NCBI RefSeq assembly: GCF_023065955.2 | Contig: NW_026623100.1 | Location: 70,064,727-70,128,726 of the forward strand | Origin: Ursus arctos | Taxonomy: Eukaryota > Chordata > Mammalia > Carnivora > Ursidae | Direction: 5' to 3' | DNA length: 64,000 nucleotides | Shown here: in pieces, positions 1 to 12,653 of the stretch | Position numbering within the stretch: position 1 is the first letter of the stretch | Layout: each line of letters opens with the position of its first letter | Made by a program: the position numbers and the translations under genes | The notes under the pieces: model-generated | Databases searched by the model: none | What the model saw: only the letters and a program-made list of their open reading frames with translations | What the model was told of the DNA's origin: nothing

Positions 1-2363
1 CTTTCCCAAAACATCAGAGTTTCTGATGGCATTAGACAGGCAGCCACCTATGCTTTTCTTATACCTCTTTAGAAATATTTTCTAAACCCAAACCAGGACA
101 TGGGGTATATGAAAGTTTTGTGTATTTTTCTATATACGTTTAGTGGCTGTGTAACACATATGACATATAGTCAAGTGTTCAATGTTTTTAACTAGAAGAG
201 GTACTTATATAAAGGTGTTTTCCGATTTTTCTACGCCAGAGTTCTAAGCACCCTCTTTGAGAAGTGAGCTGCGTAAGCTGCACGTAAGAGAAAGGAATCT
301 TCCTTCCAGCTGTAGCAGTTGACCTCCTGCTGCATCTTCCAGAGGCCCCAAGTGCAAGCATCAAGAAACAAGACAGTTCAGACATGATACACTACCCTCC
401 CTGGCTCAAGGCAACCAGAGCCTTCCAACCACATTGCTGCTTGGGGAGCCCTGGGATTCCTTTTCTGCACAACCACTGGAGAGTGATACTTTGTGCAAAT
501 TAGACTCTAAACTGGATTGAGCTCTCAGCTGCCTTGCTTCATCTCTGTTCCAAACAACCTATGTGCAAACAAACTTTCGGAGCACAGCTCTCCTATTTCT
601 GCCATCCTTCCCTCTCTGGTTTTCTGTTCTCTCTGTTCTAGATCTGGCCTTCTGATGTTCAAGTGAGAGGTACTTCAGGGGTCTCTTTTTCCCCCATAAC
701 GCACTCAGTCTGTGTAACATTGGGTAAAGGGAAAGCAGGCAAGGATTACTTGTCTTTTATTCTTGGAGTTCTTGGTTCATGGTTTACATGGGTCTTAATT
801 AAGTCTCCTAGTAGTGACCCTAGGCTGATCCTTAACCAAGCATTTCAGTCATCCTAGCCAGCCTCTTCCTACCTGTCCCCTTGGGATCACATGTCACCCT
901 TGTCTCCTCTTGCAACAAGTACCACAGAAACTGCCTTTGCCCACACTTGCCCTGGCTATCCCTTAGGTGATTCCGATTACCTTGCTTACTATAAAAGGAA
1001 GACAGTCCCAGCTGAGAGAGACCGACCGATACTCCTAAGAGCCCAGCTTTTGCAGATGATTAGTGGACTCCTGCCAAGCTTATATCCCATGAATGATGAA
1101 GGTAATCAGTATTCGGACCAACCCACTTGAGTTGGAAGTATGATTTTTAGGTTACACAAAGAGAGGGCCCACCAAGGGAATGGAAGACCGGCTCCAAGAT
1201 CATTCTCAGTGGTCTGTGCCATCTGTGACATCCCCTGCAGACCTGTTTCTCTGCTTTCCTGTCATCCAGACAGTGACCTTTAACATGCCAGCTTGACTTC
1301 TAGGAGGCCTTGCAGTGTTTGCACATTATGTAATGTCTGTGCTTCAGTAGAAATCTTACAGAAACAAACGGAGGAAGTTTGCTGGTCCAAATAGTGGATA
1401 ATAAATCCTGCCCTATCTAGATAGACACTGATTTTCTGTATCCTTTAGGTTATACACATATTTTTTTGTTGTAGTAAGGTCTGAAAAATTCAAGGAACCA
1501 AAATATTCAAGTCTTTCAAATGCTGTTGTCCTTTTGACAAAGATGGCACTTCCTATGGGCTGGGATTCTGCATATCAGCCTTCTTCACCAGATTGAGTGA
1601 ATGAAACATCACTTCCTATCCAGCATTCAAAGAGTAGCCCTAATTCAATTAACATACTCTATAAACTTTACCACAGTGTTCATCAGATCAATTTGCGTAA
1701 TTAGATTGTTTTAAGTGTTTTTAAAGAAAATATATGGGGTTTTTTACTTTAATTTTAATTCTGGAATGTTTGCTACTGCATATTTTCTTTACAATAGATA
1801 TTTCTTCTGTTTCATAAGAAATAGGCTTTTCACTGAGACAGCTAAATTAGATTTCTTGATCAAAGCTAAAAGCAAATATATATTAGCTTAGCAGTATCAC
1901 AGGTCAAGATAATTAATTTTAAAAAAATATTCTAGGGTCTTTTTATTAGTTAGGCCAAATTGATGTTTTAATTCCTTTCAGTTACCTAACTAGAAAAACA
2001 TAATGCAGAGACAAAGGGCATTCCTGGTGGGTTATGTTACTTTGTTGCATACATTCTTATAAAAAATTTTTTCATTATCTTTCCTTTCCTTGATCTATAT
2101 GGAAATAACTTTTAAATATGTACAGTGATATGAAATGAACTCTTCAATGAACTGTCACATAGCTTTACTAAAGAAGCACACATTTCTTCTCAAAATATTT
2201 TTAACTCCGTCTCAGAATAATTTTTTGAATAAGACAAAACCAGACTCCTATGTTACCTATTCTCTCATTTATGTGTGTAGCTTAGAAAAATCTATTGTTA
2301 AAAGGCAACTGCAGCTTTAATAATTCATGGAAATTTAGCCTAAAATGCAGCATGACAGAAAAG

Positions 2364-2364
<1 letters not shown>

Positions 2365-2404
<40 letters not shown>
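2365..2404. repeat. (TG)n microsatellite
   Basis: About 20 uninterrupted TG units in LDAH intron sequence. It is a likely length-polymorphic marker with no coding meaning. Confidence 0.95.
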
Positions 2405-2405
<1 letters not shown>

Positions 2406-4899
2406 TCAGTATTAGGATTTAGGACAAAAAGTGATTGGATACAACACTAGAATAGCATCTCTGATTTATAATTAAATGATTCAATTGAAGTTTTACTATA
2501 TTTTTCTAAAGAAATTTATATGTATATATTATCTGTTACTATAAAATGTTGTATTATTTTTTTCTAAAAAAGATCATACACCTTGAGTTGTGTTTTTCCC
2601 ATTAGTGAATTCATTGTCACAGAGATAAGATGATTTCTTTGCAGACTAAATGGATGGTTATAATAACCAGTGTAATGGCAAAATCAAACAAACAAGGGCA
2701 TTCTACTGTGGAACCTTACAGGAGACTCTAGACTACCTGTCACCAAACCAGCAAGACAACTTGGCTTCCAGTCCCCACATTCTCCCTCAGAAAACTATGT
2801 GTGCATCTCCCCCAAAACTTCCTAGTGTATCACTCACTGTGGTTTTACTTCCCTCTGCATTTTCCCTCACTGCTGAGACCAGTGCTTGATGAAACCTCGT
2901 TTTTGGTCTGTCTCAGCAGAAGCTCTTAGACTGTCCCTCTTCCCTGCAGTGATTTGTGCTAGTTTTATACCAGTACCTCCCAGCTCGGCTCGCCAGGGTC
3001 CGTGTGCTTCTGCCTCCAGTTCTGGCCTCCGCTGTAACATCAGCTTGTGCACCACTTCAAGGAAAGCAGCAGGTGTTTCCTCCTGACCACTGCCCCCCCA
3101 CACTCCCCCCCCAAAAAAAACCCAACACCAGCTCAGTCCCTTCCCATTTCATTTAACAACCCTTACTGACACCTGCCATGAACCGAGGACCAGCTAAGCC
3201 CTGGAAAGAATAACAAATGAAATAAACCTCCTGCCTTTAAGTTCACTTCCAGCGTGGTCAGAGAGACAAATGTGAAGAATTGTCATCTCTCACAGTTAGG
3301 GCCATCATGAGAACAGTTGCCCAGCATGAGTGGAGCCAATAAAGGAAACATCAGTTCTACCTAGGTAAGGAAGGGAGAAGAAGACAAATTAATTTGAACT
3401 TGAAGATGAGTTGGGATTTTTCCAGAAAGATGGAATAGCATCAAGATAGGCGATGGAGTTCAGCAGAAGGCAGTTTTCCGTCGTAGATTACAGGTACTTG
3501 GAGAACTTAGTGATGCCATCTGACCTGTGAGATGAAAGTCCTACAGGTCTTACAATGTCAGCCCCCACTCCTTTCATTCCATTAGCTGCTCTCCTATGAG
3601 GTGAAGTCCTGTAGTGATACTTGAACACTAAGCAGGTTTCAGAAGATACGGTAGCAAATAAAATAGGATATTAGACTCCTCAATGAATTTTTTTATACCT
3701 GTATTTAAATTTGTAATAGAAAAAAAAGTAAACAATTCACATTCTTCTAAATCATGTTCTTTCCTTCATGTTCATGTTTTTGTTTCCATTACTCCTGCTT
3801 CTGGATATTTCCTTCACTGTGGTGCTTGAAACTCTGAATTCTGCTGGGTTTCCAGGAATGCTGTTGACAGTCATTGCCAAGAGAAATGTGTTTTCCCCTT
3901 AGGAAATTACATGTCCATTTGGTATTATTATTTCTGACCACTGTGTTGTGTTACAAGCATTTCTGAGGAATGAAAAAGATGGCTTCCTTGGAGCAATTAC
4001 TGGAAAGGAAACTGGTATGTTACTTTCTTTAAAAAAAAAAAAAAGTATACTTAGATCAGAAATTATCAGGGGAAAAAAAAGAATAGAAATAAAGACAGGG
4101 TGAGATACATTCCCTGATAAAAAAAAATTTAATTTTAGAAATATAAAATTCCTTATAAGTTATTTGAATTTTTAAGTTGTTTCTGATTCAGGAATAACAC
4201 TACAGAAAAGTGATTAAAATATGAATGCTTTTACCTCCATGAATTATCCCAAAGTAAACTCCCACTTAACTCCCACCCAGCTCAAGAATCACCATTGCCT
4301 GGCTCTCAGAAACTGCCCTTATGGCCCTGAACAACCAAAAATCCACTCTGAGCTCATTCGGGTTGTTGACAGAGTCCAGTTTATGTAACTTTATGACTGA
4401 AGTCCCCACTGTCTTGCTCACAGTGAGCCAAGGGTCCTCTCAGCTCCTGGAGAGGTCACTCTCCTTTCCTTTCCCGGTGAACTCCAGCTTCAAACCAGCA
4501 GTGGTGCTTCTAATCCTTTTAGCAGTTTGAATCTCTGACTTCCTCTTCTCCCACCAGCCAGAGGAAAACTCTGATTTTGAAGGCCTTGTGTGATTAGGTT
4601 AGACCCACCAGGATAATCACCCTTAAAGTCATTTCTGCTGTATAACATAATCTAGTCATGAGGGTAAGATGTCATCAGATTCCCAGGTGCCACCCACACT
4701 CAAAAGGAAGGAGTCTGTAGAAGGGCAAGGATTATTTGTGACAGCTTAGATTTCTGCCTACCACAGACCACTATTTTCTCCTGCTCTTAAATGCTACCTC
4801 TGTCTGTCAAAAATCCAATATCCATATATGTGTAGTCATTTCTGGAAGAGTTTATATAAAATCAATATTATTTCTTCCTAAATGTTTGAGACAGTGGAC

Positions 4900-7815
4900 C
4901 AATGAAGTCCTCTTACCCTGGAGTTTTCTTTGTGAAAAGGCTTTAAGTTACAAATTTAAATTCTTTAATAGATAAAAGACTTTTCAGATTATCTGTTTTC
5001 AAGTAAGCTTAAAATTTGTGATTTTGTTCCTTTTATCTCAGTTGTTGAATTTCTTGGCATAAAGTTGATTATAAGATTGCCTGATTGTCCCTTTGGCATC
5101 TGTAAGATCTATAGGGTGTCACTTCTCTTTCCTGATATCGATAATGCTTTATGTCTCATGTCTTCTCATGTATGTTTTGTTTTGTTTTTCCTGATCAGTC
5201 TGGTTCAAGGCTTATCAAATTTTACTGAACTTGTTCTTGGTTTTATTTATTTTCTCAATTGTTTTTCTATCTTCTGTTTCATTAATTTCTGCTATGAATA
5301 TTATTTACTTTATTCTACCTACTTTGGAGTTAATTTTCTAGTTTCCTACAGTGGAAATGAGGTCATTCATTTGAGATCTTTTTCCATTTCTAAAATAGGC
5401 TTTTAGTGCTTTATAAATTGCTCTCTGAATACTGCTGTGGTCATGTCCCACAAATTTGGATATGATGTGTTTTTATTTTTATTCACTTCACAATACTTTT
5501 ATTTCCCTTTAGATTTCTTCTTTGACCCAGGGGTTATTTCGAAATGGGTTATTTCATTTCTATATATTTGGCAATTTTCCAGATATCTTTGTTATTGATT
5601 TCTAATTTAGTTCCATTATGGCCAGAGAACATACTTTGTATGATTTTGGTTGTTTAAATGGATTGATACACGTTTTATGGACCAGGATGTGGCTTAACTT
5701 GGGAAATGCTCTGTGGATACTTGAAAAGAATGTGTATATTCTGTTCTTGTTGGGAAGACTGTTCTATAGATGTCACTTAGGTCAAGTTGAGTGATGGTGT
5801 CATTTTCTGTATCCTTACTGATTTTCTTTCTAACTGTTCTATCAGTTATTAGGAGATGAGTGTTGAAATCTCCGACTGTATTTGTGGATTTGTCTGTTTC
5901 TTTTTGTATTTCTGTATTAGTTTTTACTTCACATATTTTGAAGTTTAAACATGTTAGGTGCATAAACATTTTGGACTTTTATAACTTCCTGATGAATTGA
6001 CTGTTTATCTCTGGTAATATTCTTGGCTCTGAAATCCAGTTTTTCTTATATTAATATAGTCATTCCACCTTTCTTTGGGCCAATGTTAGCATGATATATC
6101 TTTTTCCGTTTTTTAACTTTTAGCCTATTTATGTCTTTTTATGTAAGGTCCGTTTCTTGTAGGCAGCAAATAGTTGAATCTTGCTTTCTTACCCAGTCTG
6201 CCTTTTGATTTAAATGTTGAGACAATTTATATTTAATGTTGTTATGAATTGGGCTGGCTTAAATCTGTAATCTTGATGTGTATTTTCTATTTGTCTCCTA
6301 TGTTCTTTGTTTCATTTTTGCTTTTTTTCCTGTGAATCAGTTGGGTATTTTTTATGATTTCATCTCCTTCGTTGGCTTATTAGTCATTCTTTGTTTTGCT
6401 GTGTCAGTGGTCACTTGAAGATTTACACTGAACACCTTTAACTTTTACAGTCTTGAAATGATATTATGCCACTTGAAGTATGCCATAAGAAACTTAACAA
6501 CAGTGAGCCCTTTCTCTCTCCTACCATTTGTGATACTGTTATCATATATTTTACTTCTTTGATATATTCCTATTTTCACTTTAAACAGTCAATTGTCTTA
6601 TACAGAGATATAAATAACAGAGAAATGTATTTAAAACTTACCCACATAATTACTATTTCTGATGTCCTTTATCTCTTTGTGTAGACACAATTTCCATCAG
6701 ATATCATCTTTTTGCTTTAAATATTTCTCATACCATTTCCTGTAGTTCCACTGATAGTTAATTCTTTCAGCTTTTATATGTCTAGAAATGTATTTTGTCT
6801 CCATTTTTGAAAGCTATTTTCACTGACTACAGAATTCTAGATTGGCAAGTTTTTTTTCCCCCTTTCATTACTTTAGAAATGTTCCTCCATTGTCTCCTAG
6901 TTACATCATTTCAAGAAGAAATCTGCTGTCATGTTAAGTCTTGGTTCCTCTGTATGGTTACAGTTGACCCTTGAACAATGCGAGGGATAGGGGTACCAAC
7001 CCCCCATGCATTCAAAAATCTGTGTATAACTTTGACTCCCTAAAAATTTAACTATTAATAACCTACTGTTGATCAGAAGCCTTACCAATAACATAGTCAA
7101 TTAACACATACTGTGTATGTTGCATTTTTTATATACTATATTATTACAATAAAGTAAGCTAGAGAAAAGAAAGCATTGTTAAGAAAATCATAAGGAAGAG
7201 AAAATACATTTACAGTACTATACTGTATTTATCAAAAAGAATCCATGTATAAGTGGACCCACACACTTCAAACCCACGTTGTAAAAGTGTCAGCTGTGTA
7301 TCATTTTTCTCTGTCTACTTCTAAGATTTTCTCTTTATCACTAGTTTGAAGCAATTCATAATGTACTTTGGTATAGTTTTCTTCATGACTCTCGTGCTTT
7401 GGGATTCTTTGAGCTTCTTGGATTTGTGGGTTTATGGTTGTAATATTTTAATATTTTTTCAGATATTTTTTCTGTACCTCCCTCCTTTAGAGACTCCAAT
7501 TACATGGTATATGACATATGACACCACTTTGAAGTTCATTTGTGGTTCACTGAGGTTCTGTTCTCCCCACCCCCACCCTAGTTTCTTTCTCTGTGTTTTC
7601 TTTTGGATAGTTTCTATTGTTAAGTCTTCAATTCACTAATTTTTCTTTCATGATGCCTACTCTTCTGTTATCCCATCTAATGTATTTTTCATCTCTAGAA
7701 GTTTGATATGAGTCTTATATCTTCCATAATTCTGTTTAACATGTTCAGTATTTCTCACTTCTCAAATATATGGAATACATTCTAAAACATTCAGTATCTG
7801 TTAATACCCATTTTT
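4900..7815 (-). mobile_element. Old LINE-1, 5' and ORF2 part, antisense
   Basis: Read on the minus strand, this stretch runs from an L1 5'/pre-ORF2 region (about 7800 to 6400) into ORF2. The endonuclease domain is visible in a 91-codon open frame at 5694-5969, with the GDFN motif at about 5862-5873 followed by a 'DLSDIYRT'-type segment. The next ORF2 block (about 5700-5300) decodes with stops to the familiar 'PWVKEEI' and 'NLWD' motifs. Frames are broken throughout, so this is an inactive fossil. A MER2-like DNA transposon interrupts it at 6961-7296. Edges are approximate because the element is diverged and I could not align it to a consensus. Confidence 0.8.
6961..7296. mobile_element. MER2/Tigger-like DNA transposon
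   Basis: A non-autonomous mariner-superfamily (Tigger/MER2-like) element of about 335 bp. The left end reads 'CAGTTGACCCTTGAACAA' and the right end finishes as 'gtcagctg', giving imperfect terminal inverted repeats. It is preceded by TA, the target dinucleotide of this superfamily. It sits inside the old antisense L1, whose sequence resumes directly after it, so the DNA transposon is younger than that L1. A second copy of the family lies at 51041-51393. The family name is from memory; the structure is seen directly. Confidence 0.75.
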
Positions 7816-8662
7816 TTTAAAAATAGGCTAATTTTGATATAATTAAAATGCCACAAAACTCACTCTTCAGTGGTTGCTTTTAGTATATTCTCAGAGTAGT
7901 GCAACCATGACAACTATCTGACTTTAGAATATTTTCATCACCTCAAAGAGAAACCCCATGCCCATCACTCCCCATTTCCACCTTCCCCCAGTCCCTGACA
8001 ACCAGTAATCTACTTTCTCTCTCAATGTATTTGCCTATAATGGACGTTTAACATAAAAGGAATTATACAGTAGGTGGCCCTTTGTGACTTGCTTCTTTCA
8101 TTTGGCATGATGTGTCCAGGGTTCATTCATATTGTACCATGTATCAGTACTTCATTATTGCTCAGTAATATTCATCATATGACTATATCATATTTTGGTT
8201 TTCCATTCATCAGTTGATGACCATACAGATTGTTTCTACTTTGTGATTATCACAGCCAATGCTGCTGTACACATTCACATAAAGTTTTGTGTGGACCTCT
8301 CTTTTCAGTTCTCTTGGGTTTGTGCCTACAAATGGAATTGCCGGATATATGCAGTAACTCTACATTTAACTTTTTGAGCAACTGTCAAATTGTTTTCCAA
8401 AGTGCCTGTACCAATTTACAATGCCACCCACACTGTATGAGGGCTTCAATTTCTCTGCATCCCTGTCAACACTGGCTTTTGTTTGTCTTTTTTCTTGTAG
8501 CCATCCTGTTAGGTGTGGTGTGCTATGACATTGTAGTTTTGATTGCATTTCTTTGATGACTAATGATGTTGAGCATCTTTTCACACACTTATTGGCCATC
8601 TGTACTTCTTCTTTATAGTAAGGCCCTTTCAAATCTTTTGCCCATTTTTATTTTTATGTTTT

Positions 8663-9331
8663 TTTATAATAATTTTTATTATATTATGTTAGTCACCATA
8701 CAGTACATCCCTAGTTGTTGATGTAAAGTTCCATGATTCATTACTTGCATATAACACGCAGTGCACCATGCAATACATGCCCTCCTTAATACCCATCACC
8801 GGCCTATCCCATTCCCCCACCCCCTTCCCCTCTAAAGCCCTCAGTTTGTTTCCCAGAGTCCATAGTCTCTCATGGTTCATTCCCCCTTCTGTTTACCCCC
8901 CCTTTCTTCTTCCCTTCCTTCTCCTACCGATCTTCCTACTTCTTATGTTCCATAAATGAGTGAAACCATATGATAATTGTCTTTCTCTGCTTGACTTATT
9001 TCACTTAGCATTATCTCCTCCAGTCTCGTCCATGTTGCAGCAAATGTTGAGAAATCGTTCTTTTTCATGGCTGAGTAATATTCCATTGTATATATGGACC
9101 ACATCTTCTTAATCCAGTCATCTGTTGAAGGGCATCTCGGCGCCTGCCACGATTTAGCTATTGTGGACAATGCTGCTATGAACATTGGGGTGCATAAGGC
9201 CCTTCTCTCCACTACGTCTGTATCTTTGGGGTAAATACCCAGTAGTGCAATTGCTGGATCATAGGGTAGCTCAATTTTTAACTTTTTAAGGAACCTCCAC
9301 ACTGTTTTCCAAAGTGGCTGTACCAACTCGC
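8663..9331 (-). mobile_element. Young carnivore LINE-1, 5'-truncated 3' end, antisense
   Basis: The minus strand carries the last ORF2 codons (open frame 8943-9326, 127 codons, with 'LPYDPAIALLGIYP' and 'MWSIYTMEYYSA' motifs of the L1 ORF2 C-terminus) and then the 3' UTR and A-rich tail (T-rich on + at 8663-8690). A 13-bp direct repeat, 'atttttatgtttt', flanks it (8650-8662 and 9332-9344), the mark of target-primed insertion. The open frame shows it is much younger than the surrounding L1. It is an inactive 5' truncation and not a host gene. Confidence 0.92.
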
Positions 9332-9344
9332 ATTTTTATGTTTT

Positions 9345-9557
9345 AAAGGTTTATTTATTTATTTCAGAGAGAGAAAGAAAGAGAGTGCATGCGAGCATGG
9401 AGGTGAGGAGCAGAGGAAGAGGGAGAGAGAAAAACTCAAGCACACTCTGAGCTGAGCGTGTGAAGCCCAATGCAGGGCTGGAGCTCCTGACCCTGAGATC
9501 ACAACCTGAGCCAAACTAAGAGTTGGACACTTAACCCGCTGTGCCGCTAGGCACTCC
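9345..9557 (-). mobile_element. Carnivore tRNA-Lys-derived SINE, antisense
   Basis: An A-rich tail and CT-rich part (seen reversed as 'ttatttatttatttcagagagaga') followed by the reversed tRNA-like head ending near 'ccgctaggcactcc'. Its own target-site duplication, 'cttttgcccatttt', is at 8635-8648 and 9558-9571. The left copy is now 0.7 kb away because a young L1 later inserted into the SINE's T-rich edge. It is diverged from the consensus (for example 'gccgctaggcactc' where 'gccacccaggcgcc' is typical). Confidence 0.9.
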
Positions 9558-9794
9558 CTTTTGCCCATTTTAATCAAGTTTTTGTCTTTTTTATTGAGTT
9601 TTAACAGTTCTTTATATATTCTGGATACTACATCCCTATTGGATATGCAATTTTTTTTCATTCTGGGGGTTGTCTTTTCACTTTCTTGATGGTATCCTTC
9701 ACAGTGCGAACAATGGTAATTTTTATGAAAATCATTTTATTTTTCCTTTTCTCACTTGCGCTTTTCATGTTGTGTTTTAGAACCTATTGGCTAA

Positions 9795-10445
9795 CTTTGG
9801 AAAACAGTGTGGAGGTCCCTCAAAAAGTTAAAAATAGAGCTACCCTATGACCCAACAATTGCACTACTGGGTATTTACCCCAAAGATACAGACGTAGTGA
9901 AGAGAAGGGCCATATGCACCCCAATGTTCATAGCAGCATTGTCCACAATAGCTAAATTGTGGAAGGAGCCGAGATGCCCTTCAACAGACAAATGGATAAA
10001 GAAAATGTGGTCCATATGTACAATGGAATATTACTCAGCCATCAGAAGGAACGATTACCCAACATTTGCAGCAACATGGACGGGACTGGAGGAGATTATG
10101 CTACGTGAAATAAGTCAAGCAGAGAAAGACAATTATCATATGGTTTCACTCATTTGTGGAACATAAGGAATAGCAGGGACATCAGTAGGAGAAAGAAGGG
10201 AAGAATGAAGTGGGGGTAAACAGAAGGGGGAATGAACCACGAGAGACTATGGACTCTGGGAAACAAACTGAGGGCTTCGGGGTGGGGGGGAATGGGATAG
10301 GCAGGTGATGGGTAGTAAGGAGGGCACATATTGCATGGAGCACTGGGTGTTATATATAAACAATGAATCATGGAACACTACATCAAAAACTAATGATGTA
10401 CCGTATGGTAACTAACATAACATAATAGAAAATTTTTTAAAAAAA
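9795..10445 (+). mobile_element. Young carnivore LINE-1, 5'-truncated 3' end, sense
   Basis: It contains the ORF2 C-terminus as a 119-codon open frame (9807-10166), then the 3' UTR and an A-rich tail. A perfect 16-bp target-site duplication, 'agaacctattggctaa', flanks it (9779-9794 and 10446-10461). It is the same family as the antisense copy at 8663-9331, truncated at nearly the same place, so the two form a large inverted repeat with a spacer of about 460 bp. It interrupts the old antisense L1. Confidence 0.95.
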
Positions 10446-11561
10446 AGAACCTATTGGCTAATCTGAGATCACAAAAATTTATTCTTATGTTTCCTTCTAA
10501 GAGTTTTATAGATAGATTTGATTGTTAAATTTAGGACTATGATCCATTGTTAATTAATTTTTGTATATAGCATGAGGTAGTGGTCCAACTCATTCTTTTG
10601 TGTGTGTGTATCCAGTTTTCCCAGCATCATTACTTGAATGTTTACCAGTTGTATTATCTTTGTCATTTTGCAGTCAGTTTTAATTAACTTTTTCCCTTAT
10701 TTCGGGTTGTATTTTCCTGCCTTGCATGCTTGATAACGGTTTACGGGATGCTTTCCATAGTTAATTTTACCTTTTTGGATGCTGGATATTTTTGTATTTA
10801 TGTAGATGTTCTTGAGCTTTGTTATGGGACAGTTATGTTATTTGGAAGTAGTTTGATACTTTCTTTTCTTGCTTTTAAGCTTTATTAGTTGGTTGCAAGA
10901 CAGCATTTAGTTTAGGACTAATTTTACCCCATTACCAAGGCAAAACCTTTCCAAGTTCTATAGTTGATGCACCATGAATTACGAGATTTTTTTTCCCTCT
11001 AGGCCAGTAGGAACAGTAACTGCTCCCAGTTTGGGCTTTGTTCCCTCTAAGTCCTTTCCAGTGGTTCTTTCCTCAGCTTCTGGTGGCGTCCCACATGATA
11101 GTGCCAATTAGTACTTAGCTGCAGCTGAAGAGGACCCTCTGCTGATCTCTGGAGCTTCCTCCCTACCCCCTCTTTCAGCAGCTCTCTCCCCTCCACTACT
11201 TTGCCCTACAAAACCACGGCACTGACCTCCCCAGAATACCAGCTCTGACTCCTTGTTTTACGGTGTGCCCAGAATTTGTTTGAATCAGCTGTGGTAAAGT
11301 GACAGGCGTGGAAAACTGCCTTTGGAATAAGAGTTTATTCCCAGGAGGAGACAGGGTAGAAGGAAGGCATGAGGAAAGTGCAGGGATGCCAGGGGCCACC
11401 GAGTTTGGATGGAGAGATTATAGACATGATTAATTCCAGACAGCAATAGAAAAAATGTAAGTTTTCCAAAATTTTAGGTGCAGCTAACCACTCAGTGAAT
11501 AAAAATAGAATTCGTGCTTTCAGACTATTTAGTGAAGAGAAATTTTTAAGAGATAGTAAAA

Positions 11562-11684
11562 GGGCACGTGGCTGGCTCAGTCAGAAGAGCGTGCAACTCT
11601 TGATCTTGGGGTTGTGAGTTCGAGTCCCATGTTGGGTGCAGAGATTACTAAAAAAGATAAATGAACTTTAAAATAAATAAATAG
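11562..11684 (+). mobile_element. Short tRNA-derived SINE
   Basis: The tRNA-Lys-like head (A-box-like 'tggctcagtcagaagag', B-box-like 'gagttcgagtccc') is followed by only a short A-rich tail with 'aaataaataaata'. The long CT-rich part of the other SINEs is missing. It is a retroposed tRNA relative and not a functional tRNA gene: the stems are imperfect and the tail is that of a SINE. Confidence 0.85.
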
Positions 11685-12570
11685 GAGAAGAAAACATCAT
11701 TCACACTAAAGGGGGTGGAAAGGAGAGTTGGAAATCAAAAGAAAGCAAAGCATACGCAGAACAGGATGACTGGAGCCAGATCAGATATGTCTTATATTAA
11801 TATATGTGACTATGTTAAGTCCTTTATTTAAGAGATGTTTTCAGATTATTTTTAAAGAGGTCTACGTATGATTTCAAGAAACACTTAAAACAAAATGAGA
11901 AAAGATTGAAAATAAAGAAAAGGACAAATACAGCAGGCAGATGATGACAAAAAAGAAAGCACTGTGACAATAATACCAATCAAAATAGAACCCAAGGCAC
12001 ACAGCATTTAATGAAAATTTGTAGACCAGTACAAGAAAGCCACATAAATTCACGTTGTCTCTGGTTCTCTTCCTCTTTCTTAGGTATGTGACATCTTGAA
12101 AGGGAGAGGGTCAACTTTGCTTGTTGTGCAGTCAGTACAATGAGACTAACCCTCATTAAAAATTCTTAGCCTTTAAACTTATTTTAAAATAAACATTCAT
12201 TTTAGTTGTAACTTTAAAAAAAATAATAAAAGGTCAGGAAGGTTTCACATTAGTAACTGCATGCAGTTTCCCTGCTATACATGATTTATCTGTAAAAGTT
12301 GGTGCTTTTGATCCTTAATCCACAAAAACACGTTGATCAGGCGCCCTGCACATCATCCGCTGTGGTGTCTGACGTTAGGCCGTCCCGTCACTGCTGTGTG
12401 TCGCTGTTGAGAAAGGCAGGTGAGGCGAACATACCTCTCTTGGCCTCAGTGACCCCTCACATCAGACGGTGCTTGCGGAAAGGAAAAGGGGGAATGGGAA
12501 TTAAATCCAATTAATTTGACACGTGTGTTTGTTCTGTGTATTCTAAGTGTTCGACTCTTTTTAAATGTAG

Positions 12571-12653
12571 CTAATGCTGCCTACCTTGGGGGCCAAGAAA
12601 TGATGAAGGTGGTGAAGAGAGACAACGACACCATAAAGACGTACTTGCCTAAG
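12571..12653 (+). CDS. LDAH: LDAH penultimate coding exon
   Basis: This exon encodes part of lipid droplet-associated hydrolase (C2orf43 in older naming), an alpha/beta-hydrolase-fold protein of the lipid droplet surface with a reported role in cholesterol ester and triglyceride handling. The acceptor '...aatgtag' precedes it and the donor 'gtaatc' follows. It starts with the last two bases of a split Ala codon, then 27 codons beginning NAAYLGGQEMM and ending TIKTYLPK, in phase 0 with the last exon. Against the human protein as I recall it, the block aligns without gaps, with changes such as Glu to Lys after 'EMM' and a diverged end ('TYLPK' for 'EHLCK'). The exons carrying the nucleophile (GHSIG) motif are outside the window. 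Confidence 0.95.

Larger units (their letters stand above)
7816..11000 (-). mobile_element. Old LINE-1, ORF2 C-terminus and 3' region, antisense, multiply interrupted
   Basis: Antisense old L1 sequence. Bases 7820-8650 match the L1 ORF2 C-terminus and 3' region read backwards ('ccaaagtgcctgtaccaattt' type). The same element resumes at 9573-9779 and again after 10461, continuing with L1-like text to about 11000. The gaps are filled by younger insertions: a SINE plus L1 block (8650-9557) and a sense L1 tail (9795-10445), each with target-site duplications. It has no intact frame. The boundary with the other old L1 near 7815 is approximate, and they may be two separate elements. Confidence 0.75.
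1..12570 (+). other. LDAH intron (5' part outside window), no exon found
   Basis: This is the intron upstream of the penultimate LDAH coding exon. Bases 1-4900 are AT-rich, with no reading frame I recognise, no long open frame and no convincing exon. They hold a TG microsatellite near 2365, a weak MIR-like patch near 3157-3210, and an old interspersed-repeat remnant near 4560-4790 that ends 'ttctgcctaccacag' and that I could not classify. Bases 4900-11160 are almost all LINE-derived and are listed separately. Bases 11160-12570 hold one short tRNA-derived SINE and otherwise nothing recognisable. I looked for the exon carrying the preceding LDAH residues and did not find it, so it should lie left of the window. 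Confidence 0.75.

Noticed and set aside
8943..10166. 127- and 119-codon open frames as host genes
   Set aside because: They encode the L1 ORF2 C-terminus and are flanked by target-site duplications and A-rich tails.
11562..11640. tRNA-Lys gene
   Set aside because: It is the tRNA-like head of a SINE with an A-rich tail, and its stems do not pair well.
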